From Hydnum rufescens UP504 (lineage: Eukaryota; Basidiomycota; Agaricomycetes; Cantharellales; Hydnaceae): a stretch of DNA of 64,000 nucleotides. Positions 44,534 to 56,989 of the stretch are shown here, one piece after another (position 1 is the stretch's first letter; each line of letters starts with the position of its first letter). The notes below the pieces were generated by a model. The model was given only the letters and a program-made list of their open reading frames with translations, was not told the DNA's origin and did not search any database. Position numbers and translations under genes: made by a program. The stretch spans positions 1 to 64,000 of the forward strand of contig MU129068.1 of the NCBI GenBank assembly GCA_014904985.1. The letters run 5' to 3'.

Positions 44534-44793
44534 ATGTAAGATCGCAATTGATTTATCAGTCCGAACGAGATGGGAGGTCTATCCATGTATTCATAATCCC
44601 TAGGAATATCGTCTTCATATATAGCATTGGAAAACATAGCCACAGCAGCACCGGTTTGTGCTTCAAGAGAATCTGCATTACTCGAGGTGTCACTTCCATA
44701 TTTGGTATTTTCTGCCTTAGGAATGTGATCACAGGAATGATATTTCTTTAAACGATTCCCTGCAAACACCATACTAATTGGAGTCCTGTCCAA
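44389..44793 (-). pseudogene. C-terminal pol tail of the LTR1 element
   Basis: Encodes TPISMVFAGNRLKKYHSC and YWEDKYIEWKWQNLQITIG. It occupies the position of the hydrophilic post-integrase tail of the nested element (FWKLKYEAAKRRALGYE), so it is probably the end of the polyprotein. It overlaps the next frame downstream at 44,389-44,533. Confidence 0.5.
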
Positions 44794-44955
44794 TTCACTG
44801 AGCTCATAAGAACCTCAGGTATTTTGTTTTCATACATGGTAGGGTCCCATCCATCTAATTTCCCCTTTTTGTCCATGCTGCATGACTAATGCAGAGTTGT
44901 ATACCAATACCATGGTTCCTGGTTTGTAATTTCCTTCAACTAACGTGTGTTCATG

Positions 44956-45789
44956 TCATCTTGCATATTCTTGAGCACTTTGGATTTGTGCCTGTAATAA
45001 TGTTGCAGATGCCTCCTTAATGTCGTCATCCCTATGTGCTAATTGAATTGCCCGGGTTGCCAATAATTCTTCTGTCAATTTAATTGAATGCCAATTCAAG
45101 GTATACCATGATGCATCGGTAATATTGAATGGAAACAAATGATGCTTACCATACAATAGATAATAGGGAGTATAGCCAGTGGTCCATTTGACTGTGACTC
45201 GATCTGCCCACATGCACACGTGAAAATACCTAGACCAGTGACTTGGATTTCCCTTGCATGCAATGAATAAAGATCCTATCCATGTTCAGTGGTGGCATTC
45301 AATCATTCCGTTGGCTTTGGGGTGGTAAGGTGTGGCACATGCTATAGGAACATTGTACATGTCCACCATTGTTTGTACAATTCCTTCGAATTCTGCACCA
45401 TTGTCCATAGTTAATTGTAATATACACCCAAAGCGACACATGACTTCTTCAAACAAAAATCAGGCTATGTTCTTTGATGCAGCATTTCTCAGCATCCGGG
45501 CTTCTAGCCACCCGGACAGATCATCCTGAAGATTGACAATATATTTGAATCCGTTAGATACTGGCATATGGACCGTGTCCATATTAAATTTTTGGAGAAT
45601 CATGTGTACATAAGTCGGACTCAAAGTAATCTTAGGACAACTAGCTGACTGCCACTGGCATTCGTGGCAAGTTCGGCAGAACCATGCTACTTGTGCCCAC
45701 ATATTCGGCCAATAAAATCTGTTGGCCAATTTTTTAAATGTCGGGTCTCTTCCTCGGTGCCCCAAATCATCATGTGCAGCAGCACACAA
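44956..45789 (-). pseudogene. Integrase region of the LTR1 pol
   Basis: The HHCC zinc-binding module (HDDLGH to CRTCHEC) starts near 45,775. The first catalytic D is in FNMDTVHMP, the second in LTMDNGAEF (about 45,410) and the E lies in KANGMIE (about 45,310). GYTPYYLLYGKHHLF follows near 45,180. TGA codons at about 45,457 and 45,290 interrupt the frame. It is closely related to the nested element's integrase by motif but has far fewer CpGs. Confidence 0.8.
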
Positions 45790-45879
45790 TCTAAGCCTCT
45801 CTCTCTCGTCTCAGATCACTTTCTGTGGGAGCTTGTCTTTATTTCTTCACCACAATGTGTCTTTGTACAAGAAATATCT

Positions 45880-48253
45880 TCAAGTCATCACAATGAATGC
45901 TTGCCGATTCTTTATGTGGGACGGGACTTGCAGCGTTTCTAAGTACGTCTCGATCTCTTCCCAGTGAGTGGGCCCATCTTTATCTAGTTTTTTGTGCTTG
46001 TGAGGCGGGCTTACATTGTTTTCTTTCACTAGATCTTCCCACTCTTCGCTCGATCTCGTCACCGTGCATATCAGTCCTATAAACCCTCCATCTATCAGTC
46101 TTTTGCTCATCTTTCGCATCATATACGTCAACCATTGTTCTCCTAACTTGATCAAATCTTCGTACACTTCGCTTTTTAATTGGGTTTTCACACTCATACT
46201 AACATTCTTTAGCTGCCCTTGCTCTTCTTCCCATTCTGCAAGGTACCATGGCCCAGAAAGAAAATGGCCCGACTCCGCGACCTCAAGCTCTTCTTCTGTA
46301 TCATCCATATCATTCCCATCCTTTGGCCATCGCGATAAACCATCCGGTCCCACATGTCTCGTAGCCAGTACATGCATCAGTTCGAAGTCAAACAATTGTA
46401 TATACGAAATCCATCTTGACATTGCCTGATTAGGTAGCCCTGGAATATTGATAGTCTGTTTCAAGAACTTTGCATCTACTTCTACCTTGAAGTGAAGGCC
46501 CCATAAATCATTTCTCTGTGCCATTAGGGCTTTGTATAAACCTTTCAGCTCTAACTGAGGTTGTGAATACCTTGACTCTGCATCATTATTGGTGATTGAG
46601 CCAAACACAAGGGGGAATCTACCTTCTTTTACAGTCTGGTATTCAATCCACCCCACTGCTATGACTGAACTGTCTACTGCAAGGGTAACCAAACCATAAT
46701 CAGAGGTTCTTTTGCTCAGGGGCTTAACATTGGCAATTGAGATGTCTAATGACATTCTGGTGGGTAAATCTGATGCTAATTCTTTCAACTTTTGCATTGC
46801 TTGTGTGGCTTCTTCAGTCCATTCAAATTCTGTCATGGTCTTCTTTGTTAATTGTGTTAAAGGCTTGGCTATCTCAGCATACTTCCAGATCCAATTTCTT
46901 GTGACTCCAACTGTTCCTAGAAAACCACGGACTTCCTTGACATTGGTTGGTTGTGGCCAATTCAATATCTTTGTAACTATTCCATGGTGAGGGCATCTTC
47001 CTTCCATTGAACATATGTTTCCTACTATATTGACCAATGGTGTTGCTAGGACCAGCTTGTTCCCTGAGGCTGTACATCCGGCTTCTGCAAAGGTTGCAAA
47101 CAATCGATCCACCGTATGTGCAAATTCCCAAATAAACTGTCGAATATTGAGGTTCTCTGGGATTGGCTTATCTTCATATCTTGTCTTTGGTCCTTTTCCA
47201 GCTACATCATCAACAAATGCATCTGCTTCATGTGGAATCATTGGTTTGATCATATGCCTCACTGTCTGCATGAATTCTTGCATGCTGTTGGTATATCCTT
47301 GAGGTAATGATGTTAACTTTACTGGTCCCAATGGTGAATCTGATGTTGTCAATTCTTGTGACTCTTCTGCTACTCATCGTCCATCATATCCAGCAAACAG
47401 GTCAGCAACAATATACACTGAATGTCCTACAAAGCTGTCTGCGAAATCATTGATGTTTGGGGGGAGACTTGAATCTCTAACTGACACTGCATTGAGGGGT
47501 TGAAGATCATGCACAATTCGAAAAACCACCCTTTGGCTTGGCTACTGCAAACATCTGAGAACAATAAGAAGACCAGGATGTTTTGTACTTTCCTGCTGCC
47601 AACTGTTCTTTGATCATTTGTATCATTTGAGCTACAATCGCCTTAGGAGGTTTAATGGGGGGCAATTCCCATGGTATATGAGGAATGGTTTCCATGACAT
47701 AATCTGGAAAATATTCAGGTTTGAAGATGCCTCTTTCAGATTCATCAAAAGCCAACCCTTTTTCTTGTCGAGCCACCACATGAAGAAGCAAATCAAGTTC
47801 TTGTTCTGTCAGAAAATCATTAGGTATGTTTGAAATGATCTTCTTGATTTGTTCTGGTGTCAATTTCTTGGTGTATCGAAAGTTCTTTAACTGTGGAGGA
47901 TGTGTAGGCAATGGGGAAAGATTTAATGATGGTAAATCCTTATATGGTTCTCATATGACTGATCTCTGAGTTACTCCAAGTGGAACAGGATTTTTCTTTT
48001 TATCCACTGTTTTATACTTTGTCTTATGGTTGGTCTGTATAATCCAGGCTAAATGTTGACTGGCTACTTGACTTATTTCTTGAGGTAAGTGGCTTCTTAT
48101 AGTCTTCTGTATGCAAGCTTCAAGGTTGTTTTCTGCAAATGAGGCTGATGATCTCCATGCATTTTGTAGATTTCTTGCAGCAATTCCATGCTTGTTTACC
48201 AATGCATCCATAACATACTTGTTCTCCTTCAATTCTTCCACTTTCCTCTTCAC
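45880..48253 (-). pseudogene. Reverse transcriptase-RNase H region of the LTR1 pol
   Basis: The RT begins near 48,060 (YKTVDKKKNPVPLG). It carries RIVHDLQPLNAVSVRD, VADLFAGYDGR and the polymerase box AFVDDVAGKG (about 47,215). RNase H follows with LAVDSSVIAVGWIEYQ (about 46,680) and LELKGLYKALMAQRNDLWG, then the tether to integrase (HVGPDGLSRWPKDG). The frame is broken by TGA near 47,940 and 47,375 and by a one-base shift near 47,520. The first of these fits a CGA ancestor. Confidence 0.85.
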
Positions 48254-48262
48254 CTCTGGGAG

Positions 48263-49792
48263 TCATAAGGCTTCTGAAAGTTCTCTTCCAAATGTCGGGA
48301 TTGAAGGAGCCTCTCCTTTTAGTGAACTATATGAAGAGGTGGCTTTCACTCTTTGATATTGGTCTAACATCAGCTCTTCTTCTGTTGTGCTGGTAGGTTC
48401 TTGTTCTGTAGGTGATTTTGGTGGAATGACTAAAATGGAGTTGACTAGCTTCATCTTTTCTCGTGATTCATTCACTAGCACTTGCATTAGTACTGATGAT
48501 TGGTCCATATCCCCATTCTGGAAAGCCTGGATCGTCATTCCCCCTTTTCCTTCTTTTACTCCATATGATATTTGGGCACCCATATCCATAAGCCAAGGTT
48601 GACCTAACAAGATGTCATGGTCCGCAAATTTCCCATTTTTAATGAAGAAATGATGATCGAAACATATTCTGCCTATTTCTACTTGGACATCTCGACAACA
48701 TCCTAATAGAGGTTCAGGTCCACTATTGATTCCTTGAAGTGACCAATGTTCTCCATCACGATCTATTGGGATGTTCAGTTTCTCCATGGCATCACTTGAG
48801 ATTAGATTCAATTTGGATCCTGAGTCGATCATTAGAGACACGTCCTCTCTTCCCATCACCTTTCCATTAACCTTCCCTGTGGCCACTGCAAACATCCTCC
48901 TTGGTTTTGCATGGATCAGATGAGCCCTATACAACCATTCCCAAGGTTCTTTTGCATCTCCTTCAAACTCTGATCCTTCTTCCGATGATTCATCTGATGA
49001 TTCACTAATTTCTCCTTCTTCGTATGCTGCAGAGTTCACAGTAAGAGGGTCCCTATACTTGTTTGTTGGTTCCCTTTTTAACTTTAGCCCAGCAGCAAAC
49101 AACTTAGCAGGCCCAGGTGCTATTCCAAGAAAGTCTCCTAAAGATATTTCTATCTTTTGATTTAATACCTTTTTTACTACTTCCTTGTCTTCACACACAT
49201 CCTGAAACTCTGTTGTAAACTTGAATGCTGGTCCACTCTTAGGCAAACATTTCTCTGGAGAGTCCACTTCCATTTCTATGTCCTCCTGTTGAATATTGTT
49301 TTTGAACTTGACATTCTTTGTCTTTTCTTCTGCTGGAAGCGGTTCTTTTGGGAGTGGTTCCTTGGTTTTATGATTTCTTTGTAATATCACCACCTGGGGA
49401 TGTTTCTCTTCAGGTTTCTGGGTATCATCTGATGGAGTCTTTGTCCTTGCATCAAGAAATGGAGTTGAAATGACTGGGGGTGGTGAAAAATGTGGAACAT
49501 AGGCTGGTTTTGGCTCTTTTTCTGGGCCCTTTTTAATCTCCTGTGGCCGTGTTTTCTCAATTTCATGTTCATCATCTACCTCCATTTCCACAACTGGGTG
49601 CTGGGATGGACTGGGGCGAGTTTCTGGTACAGGACATGCTACATTTCTTGGTGGTATCTCGACAGTAACTTGATGCTTAGGCAGACGAGAAACCTTGTTG
49701 TGGGGCCTCTCACCCATGGGAGTATATCTGACTTCAGGCTTGTCAGACTTCACAACTGGATTGGCTCTTGGTTCTGCCATTACTGTGTACAA
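48263..49792 (-). pseudogene. Gag C-terminal/protease region of the LTR1 element
   Basis: A 509-codon frame rich in K, E and P in its first half. It then has a retropepsin-type aspartic protease with SLMIDSGSKLNLI (active-site DSG, about 48,830) and the downstream DILLGQPWLMDMGAQISYG (the hydrophobic-G flap region, about 48,610). The frames on both sides are separated from it by single TGA codons, each fitting CGA, so gag, protease and RT were probably one continuous polyprotein. Confidence 0.85.
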
Positions 49793-49810
49793 TTGTCCTT
49801 GAAAAAGCGG

Positions 49811-51067
49811 TCATCCATATTCATCCACCACACTACAAGCACTAACAGTTTGAGCATTTGGAGGGGTAAGACTCTGCAGCTCATTTATTATTATTGCTTG
49901 CTTAATTCCTCTTGGTAAGCACATTCCATCACTCTTGACCAATATTCCATCCACAGCATACTTGATCATCCCCTGATGAATCATTGCCTGCACATCTGGG
50001 CAATTCTTCATTCCCACCGCATGAACTCCAGTTTTGTCACAAAACCAACAAATAACCGCACTCCTTGATCCTTCCAAAGATCTGTCAGGATAACAATTCG
50101 AATTCCTTGGAATATTATTAGGATAAGTAGCAGGACTATCAATACCCTGGTTTTTGATTCTTGTCTGGTGATCAGGTGTAGGTAAATTGCTGTTCGGATA
50201 AGATTGCGCAAGGTGTATTTTCATTTCATTAAATGATTTTGCTAATTCACCTACTTGATCTGAAACTGTCTTCAGGGCTGGAGTTGAGGCTGATTTATGT
50301 GGGGCCGATCCTCTCTTTGGGGGCATTTCCATCCACATTTTTACACTATCACTATCACTGCTTGACCCTTCCTCCTCTGTTTCGTCATTGCTGGAATCTG
50401 CATCTGAAGAATCTGAAGAATCCGAGTCCGATTTTGAGTGTTTGTAATAGTTTTTCTTGAATCTGACCTTGCCCTTGTAGTAAGTCTTTCCCTCATGTTT
50501 GTGCAGGTCTTGAATGTTGTAATACACATCATCCTTAAGGCAGGACTTTATGCATTTATAAGCTGCAAAATGGCTGAGGGGTTTAGAGTCATCAAAACCT
50601 GGAAGTACTCGAAGGTAGGGTAATACAACTTGTTGCACTTCTCGGGATATTCCTTGCCAGAATAAATCATTTTCATACCTTTCTGTGATCATTCCTTTTG
50701 CTTGTAAGTGATGAGCTTGAGTCACAAACTTTCAATAGTATGTGTCAAGATCTGCTTCACTCTTGATTGAACAAGGTTTAAAACAATAGCGAGCCAGATG
50801 TTCCCTGGTGTACCTCTTCTTGTTATCAGTTTGTCCATAGAAATCCCTAAGCCTGTCTGTGAGTTCTTTAAAGGAATTTCCTTTAGCTTCAGGAAGATTC
50901 TTTAACAACTCTGCAACTTTCCTTCCACAATATTGTACCAAATGCTTACACTTCTCCTCATCTGTATATAATGCTTCTTCGCAGCATGCTTCATAATCAA
51001 TAAGAAACTTGTCCAGTTGCTTTCCTTTGAAATATGGAGCATCCTTGGCAGAAGGCCTTGGCATCAA
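49811..51067 (-). pseudogene. Gag region of the LTR1 element
   Basis: Starts MMPRPSAKDAPYFKGKQLDK near 51,067 and includes the capsid-like segment LVQYCGRKVAELLKNLPEAK, an acidic serine-rich linker (SDSDSSDSSDADSSNDETEE) and a CCHC-like knuckle CWFCDKTGVHAVGMKNC (C-x2-C-x5-H-x6-C) near 50,050. One TGA near 50,728 replaces a probable Trp codon; the next at about 49,811 fits CGA. Gag packages element RNA into particles in the cell. Confidence 0.82.
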
Positions 51068-51160
51068 TCAAGGGGTTTGAGGTGTTGTCATACTGAATTA
51101 ATTGATTTAGACTTGATTTGAATGCACAGAATTGATCAAAATTGAAAAATTCCCCTGTAA

Positions 51161-51169
51161 GGACCACCA
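51161..51169 (-). other. Primer-binding site of the LTR1 element
   Basis: On the minus strand TGGTGGTCC lies two bases inside the 5' LTR and could pair with a tRNA 3' end GGACCACCA. Position and the leading TGG are typical; the donor tRNA is not identified. Confidence 0.6.
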
Positions 51170-51171
51170 AT

Positions 51172-52030
51172 TATAGAAGAGACCTAATGGGCTTTATTTG
51201 TTTTGATCAGCTAAAATGTTATAAGGTGTTTGTTTAGAATGTGTTAGATGAGGACAGATCAGTTTTGAGGGGTTATGTGCCACTCAACTGTTGTTTTGTA
51301 CTAGTTTTGTTGTTGGTTTGACTTTAGGACTTGAACACAAGACTCCAAGATAGATGCTTAGCACAAGATTTGAACACAGGACCTTCAGACACTCCAAAAT
51401 GCAGATAGCAAGACACCAAGATTTGAACACAAGACCTTTGAGACACTTCCAAGACACTTCAAGACACAACTGCAAGACTTGAGATTCAAACACACGACTT
51501 CAAGAATGGATGTCTAGCAACTCCTACTCTGAGGGTTCTACAACTATCCACTATTCTTCACATGACTAAGCAATACTGACACACTCTGATTCTCTTATTC
51601 CCTTTTATACTCTTCTCCTTGTTCGAGATACTATTATTCTCTCTACTAATGGGTACTTGGATACTAGGGTACAATGATCCTCAGGGAGCACCTTGATCCT
51701 TAAAGGGGACTCCTCTTCAGATGCCCCTCCTGCACTAAATCCCCCCTCTCTTTATACCTCTCTGAACCCTCCACATGACTCATCCACTTACTAATCCTCT
51801 TACTCACCCTTTAGTTATGCTCACTCATTGCCTTACCAATTGTCTTACTCACCTCCCTCCTTACTAACCCTTTGCTAGATCACCTGCCTTTAAGTCATGT
51901 GCCAAAATGCGGACTTCCTTAGTATAAGTGGTTATACTTCTCTTCCAGAGTTCAATGCTTGTAAGATGCAGATTTTCTTGAAGGGGTTAAACCAAGGGGT
52001 TTTTGAGACCAGAACATTTTCTCTTCTACA
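51172..52030 (-). repeat. LTR1, 5' LTR
   Basis: 859 bp, about 98.6% identical to the 3' LTR by eye. Seven of about 12 differences fall at five CpG positions: at two, one LTR has TG and the other CA; at three, one LTR still has CG. Confidence 0.92.
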
Positions 52031-52034
52031 ATGG

Positions 52035-53403
52035 TGTAAGCAGGAATCTCCTAAGAGACTATGCCACAGTCCAAGATTATTGAATTGAGGATGAAAGGAG
52101 AGGGCCACAGAGTCAATCCACAGGTTAAGGTCTGATTGAATGAAAGGCCTTGAGGTTGGGAAATTGTCTTGCTAGGGCGGGCTTGCTCTAACAAGGAATG
52201 AATGGAGGATTTAATTCAGAATTCACACTGATGGTTCTCCTCTTGAGAGCCTATCCAAAATGTGAACAATACTAGGTGTATTCTGGAAATCACCCTGATA
52301 CACCAACAGCTGTCCTTCAAGACTTCAGAGACTGAGGGGGAGGGGGAAATAAATCAAAATTCGCATCCCCTGCACTTAATATACATCCTGTAATAATGCC
52401 ATGGTAACCGGCAGAAAGGTGGGGATAAGGCAAAAATGATGAAAAAGAGATCAAGTCGAAAGCTTCAAAACTGAAGGAGATATTCAAGAATTAAGTCAGA
52501 ATAGGGGAATATGGCTTAACCAAGTTATTCCTCCTGTCCTACTGAACAGAATCCCTTGGGGAATGGTGATACTGGTCGTCCTAGACGTACCCTCCATCGG
52601 ACATAGAGTGCCGGAATAATAAATGTCCTTAGTAATCAGAAAAGCGGGGATAAAGATGAAGTGAGACATGAGGAGACTAAATCACAGAAGACTGAGTTCT
52701 AATCCGCTCGTTTTGCCCTTGGTACCATTAGATGCGAATTTTCAGCGTCTTTCCAGGGGTGGTTTTCGCTAACGAATAGAATCAAAACTGATGGAGGAAT
52801 TCACGAAATACTGAAGGGAAATATGAAACCTGTAATAAAATTGACTTGGAGGATGCAGTTCATGTCCGATAGACATGAATTTGGTATCGTTCGAAAGAGC
52901 TGAATCGTGACTTTCTGGGAGCTATTTTTCCGAATCAATCCGATGAGAACTGAGCAATATATTCCATTTTTACTCCTTGAGAGTGTTGTAATAGCCCCTA
53001 TTTAACATGTGACCAGTCTGCGAGTTGGATGCAATGGCTTGGGTGATCTTGTTTACATAATACAGACTTGTATATCCCTGCTGAGGCAATGAGCAATGCA
53101 TAATGGATTGAGTACCAAACAAACAGGGCAAGTTGAATTGCCTGAGCTACAGTTGGCTGGGCTTGAAGTAACTACAATTTGAGGTAGTGTGTTGAAGACT
53201 TGGAGATGGACAAATAAATGTCTTGTGTACAAGGTGGAGGAAAGAGATATAAAATGGGTCTTGGAAAATTGAAATCCATGTTGTATGGCAATCAAAGGAA
53301 TGACAGGTAATTGAAGGATTGGAATTGAGTAAATTGGATTCCTTTGAGGAGGTAGTTGGGTCCTGATGTGGAATCTATGTAGTAGGGTTTTATCCCTCCA
53401 ACA
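52035..53403. mobile_element. Solo LTR2
   Basis: 1,369 bp with the same ends as the nested element (TGTAAGCAGG and CCCTCCAACA). It is flanked by ATGG at 52,031-52,034 and 53,404-53,407. It shares its left ATGG with the LTR1 element and sits in the same LTR3 target. It has diverged clearly from 38,334-39,714 but keeps collinear blocks such as tccgctcgttttgcccttgg. Confidence 0.82.
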
Positions 53404-53407
53404 ATGG

Positions 53408-54538
53408 ATGCAAACTGCTGTTTCTGCATTGAATCCCATCCCATGCACTTGTCCCCATTATCAACCAGGAACAAAACACCTTAACCATTGGACTATGCTC
53501 AATTAATCTCCAGAACGAAGATATCCTTTCATTTTGCCTCCCAGAATGCTCCACATGGTCAGTGACCTCATGCTCCAAGCATTCCACATGCTCAGCAAAT
53601 TGGTGACATCACCCCTTCCATGATTTCTTTTGTTCTCTTTATGAATGACATCACTATGATATCACCCTTCCATGATTTCTTTTGTTCTCTTTATGCATGA
53701 CTCACCTATGACTCATATCTTCACTTTTCTTTTGTTCTCACCTATGACTCACATATGACTCACCCATGAGGGAGTCATTTTCCTTAAACACAGCCACCTC
53801 CTGAAACATATAAAAGCTGGTAGATTTCCTGTATCCCCCATGATCATCTCCTCTCTGGAAATCATCACTGTCAACCACTGTCAACTTTTCTGCTTGCCTC
53901 TAAAGAACAGTCTATCTATAAGCCATCTGGAGCTACTGTAAGTCATTTTCAAGGTTGTTGAGACAAAGCCACTGGAAGCTCTCTATGCAAATCATTAAAG
54001 CCAAGGATAGTTGCAGGACCTAAGGTTAGAGTCACTGGACATCCAAGGAAAAGTAAGCATAATGAAATACAAATCAGGTTTTGAAGAAAGAAGGAAGAAA
54101 CATACTAACAAGACTAACCAAGCACTGACCAGTCTGTAACTCACAGATATCCACATTTTGACCAGGAAAATGTAAACAAGAATACACAAATATCTGTAAA
54201 CAAACCAACACAACACGAACAATGTATAAGCCTTTCTGCAAGCATCCCAGACATATAAGCCTTTCCATAAGCATCCCACATGACGTATAAGCCTTCCTAC
54301 AAGCATCCCCTATGTATAAGCCTTTCCATAAGCATCCCAGATGATATATCATTGACTACAGCTGGTCCATATCCCATCCTATTCTCCACTGAACACCATA
54401 CACATCTTGCAGAGTGTGATCAACCATTGAAGTGAACCAACCCAACAAATAACAACAGAAATACAGTCTCCCATCTACACACTGGCTGAACCAGATTTTT
54501 ATTTGACAGTCATTGGAGCTCCCAACCCTTCTTCTATA
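53408..54538 (+). mobile_element. LTR3 copy C/D, right part
   Basis: Continues the LTR3 sequence interrupted at 35,908; the two parts total about 1.67 kb, like copy A. It has TGACTCA motifs at 53,698, 53,709, 53,745 and 53,756, an ATATAAAAG box near 53,806, and four minisatellite units at about 54,224-54,345. It ends CTTCTTCTATA. Confidence 0.85.
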
Positions 54539-56989
54539 CCAAGCAAAATATGATGACATTGCAGTGTGAACAAGGAAGGGAGGTGTAAGATGAAGGGGAC
54601 TTCCATAGAGATTTATTGTGGCAGAACAATCAATGGGGTTGATGACTGCAGAGTATCTATTTCTATTTGGGGTGTGATGGTTCAGCAATCTGTGGGAATT
54701 ACCGTCATCAGGTTGCTGGTGTCTGATTGACAGTAGGCCACCCATGAAGAGGACATGGTTTTGAAGTGCACCATTTTCTTTGCTGGGTATAGTGGTACCA
54801 CAGCAACTTGTCTGTCATCAATGCTGTTGTCATCTGCATCTTGCAAGAGCATGGTACTGAGCACCAGTGGGGTGTTAGATGTGTAGTTGTCCTGATATTG
54901 TAATTCATGGGTTACATCAAGGTTGGGATAAGAGTTGATGAATACTGCTACATATTGCCTACAGCATGCACTGGTTACACCTCAGCAAATGTCATTAAAA
55001 TTTGGGGGCTCACATTCATTGTGCATCCCTTTGCAAAAGCCAGTCCCTCTTGTCATCCTCCACCTCCATTATATTACAAACCAATTCCATGCCTGCATCT
55101 TGACAGCAATTGATGACCTACATCAATTAGTATTAGCACAAAAGAAAGTGGGGTAAAGGGGAATCAAACTCGGACATCTGTATTGAAGTGTGGTATCTGC
55201 TTCAATGGGGAGTCTGTCTCCCATATTGCCTGAACACACCTTTGAGAAAGATCCATGGCACCAAGTGTACTGAGATATGCATTGGATGACATGACATTGA
55301 TGCATGCTGCCAATAGATTTAGGACCTTCCCTAGGACTAGTGCTCAGTCTGAGACAAGGTCTGGAGGTAGTTGCAGGTGCAAAAAGTGGGCTTGAAGCAA
55401 CAAAAAGGTCTTGAAGTAAGGCACATTGTAGTTCACAGTTTCCAACTTCACAGAAACATGATATATCCTTATGATGACAGATTGGTATTGACTTGAATTC
55501 AGCCAAAGATGAGATGATTTCAAGCAAGCCCTTGAGTTTCATTTTGCTTGTTTTCAATGGTTTTTATGGCAATCTCAGAGAGGAGGGTATGTGTACTTGT
55601 TGGTATTTGCACATGTTGATTTGTCCAAGATTGTTGGTGCTACCTTGGACGAGGTGTCTGAGGGCATCAAGAAGGAAGTCCTGTAGATTATTCTCAAGAA
55701 AGAAGAGTGCCAAGAGTGCAAACATACCTGCAATTACAGCAGCACAAGTCTCCAACACATGGAGGCATTCTTAGTGAGTTTCAAAGTCTTGACATTTGCA
55801 ATGTTCAGGTGATCTGATAATATCAATATCAGATAGTGGCATACTGTAGACTCAATGCATCCTTTGAAGAATGACCTATGAGCAACTTGTAACAAAACAT
55901 CCTCATCAGATAATTACTTCCCTATGATGAAACACCTACCCTGTGGAGCACATACCAGTGTGTTGCATAATGACAAAATTGGGACCAAGGTCACACATCT
56001 GTTATTAGCCATATATGTCAAGTCACCTGAGTTTGTCACTTTGATACCAGACTGGAGAGGATGAAGGGATAGGGGATGACATATGTATCAGAACAAGGAG
56101 TGGGCACAATTTATCATGGCAATCATCAGTAATGGGAAGTGTGGGATGCTGAAACTTAGCAAATGAACTTTGAAGTGGGTTCATCATGTCACTTGCACAT
56201 GACTCAACCCCTACTCATTATGGCAAGTTCTTGATGTTGGGCCCTCAAAAGAAAGAGAGGTGGAGAATGAATACTGCCAAGGTGTTCTCAACATTTTCAA
56301 TCAGGTCATTAGTCTCATCAAGACCCTTGTCATGAATGTACTGATGGCACTGAAGGTGGCAGGCAGCACAACCCCAGGTCTGAGTTATGTGTTCTAATTT
56401 GTCTGGCAGCTGCTGGCTGCTCTATGGCTTTGTAGTGTGATTTCGCATATTCGGCCCCCACTTGTGTCCAGAATCCAGACTTACCTCCTTGGACCTGTAT
56501 TACCACTTCATGACTTTTCTGGCTCATGGCTGGACACCATTTCCAGTGTGGGACCAACAAAATATAAACTCCTTTCTCCTCAAGGCTTACCAATTCCCCT
56601 CCCCATTATGTGTATGTGGTGTACTGACAGTGAGCCTTGCACTTATACCACACCATGCCACTTAAGTCCTAATGTCCTTGAACAGCTCACAATCTTCAGC
56701 ATCCAGAGCTGGATTGGTGATGGTTTTGTCCATTATACGACAAGAGAGATGCTTGCTTATTCCAAACAAACCCCTTCCCTGGCATAGCAATCCCAACCCT
56801 TTCCTTCATTCACAGTGTAACTACCCAGACATATGATGGAAAGGAGCATGTAATCCTATTGTGAGTGCACATGGTTCCAACAGATCCAGTAGTATTCTAC
56901 CATGCCTGTTTAGCTCCCCCAAGAATGAGGCGAGGATTGAATCTCTTGTGGAGTCCTTCAATATGGGATTCAGGTGAGTTTTCTGTACA
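54539..56989. other. Unassigned CpG-poor stretch
   Basis: Only short frames on both strands; the longest are minus 55,557-55,123 and plus 56,437-56,787. None contains a motif I recognise. It does not continue the CK1 fragment from the other side of the LTR3 insertion. Probably old transposon debris. Confidence 0.4.

Larger units (their letters stand above)
35909..52030 (-). mobile_element. Ty3/gypsy LTR retrotransposon, LTR1 family (minus strand)
   Basis: Two 859-bp LTRs bound an internal region with, in minus-strand order, primer-binding site, gag, protease, reverse transcriptase, RNase H, integrase and a long extra 3' region. ATGG is duplicated on both sides (35,905-35,908 and 52,031-52,034). 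Protease-RT-RH-IN order places it in Ty3/gypsy. A smaller LTR2-family element is nested at 38,334-41,863; without it the element is about 12.6 kb. Several in-frame TGA codons and one frameshift make it non-autonomous now. No chromodomain was recognised. Confidence 0.9.
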
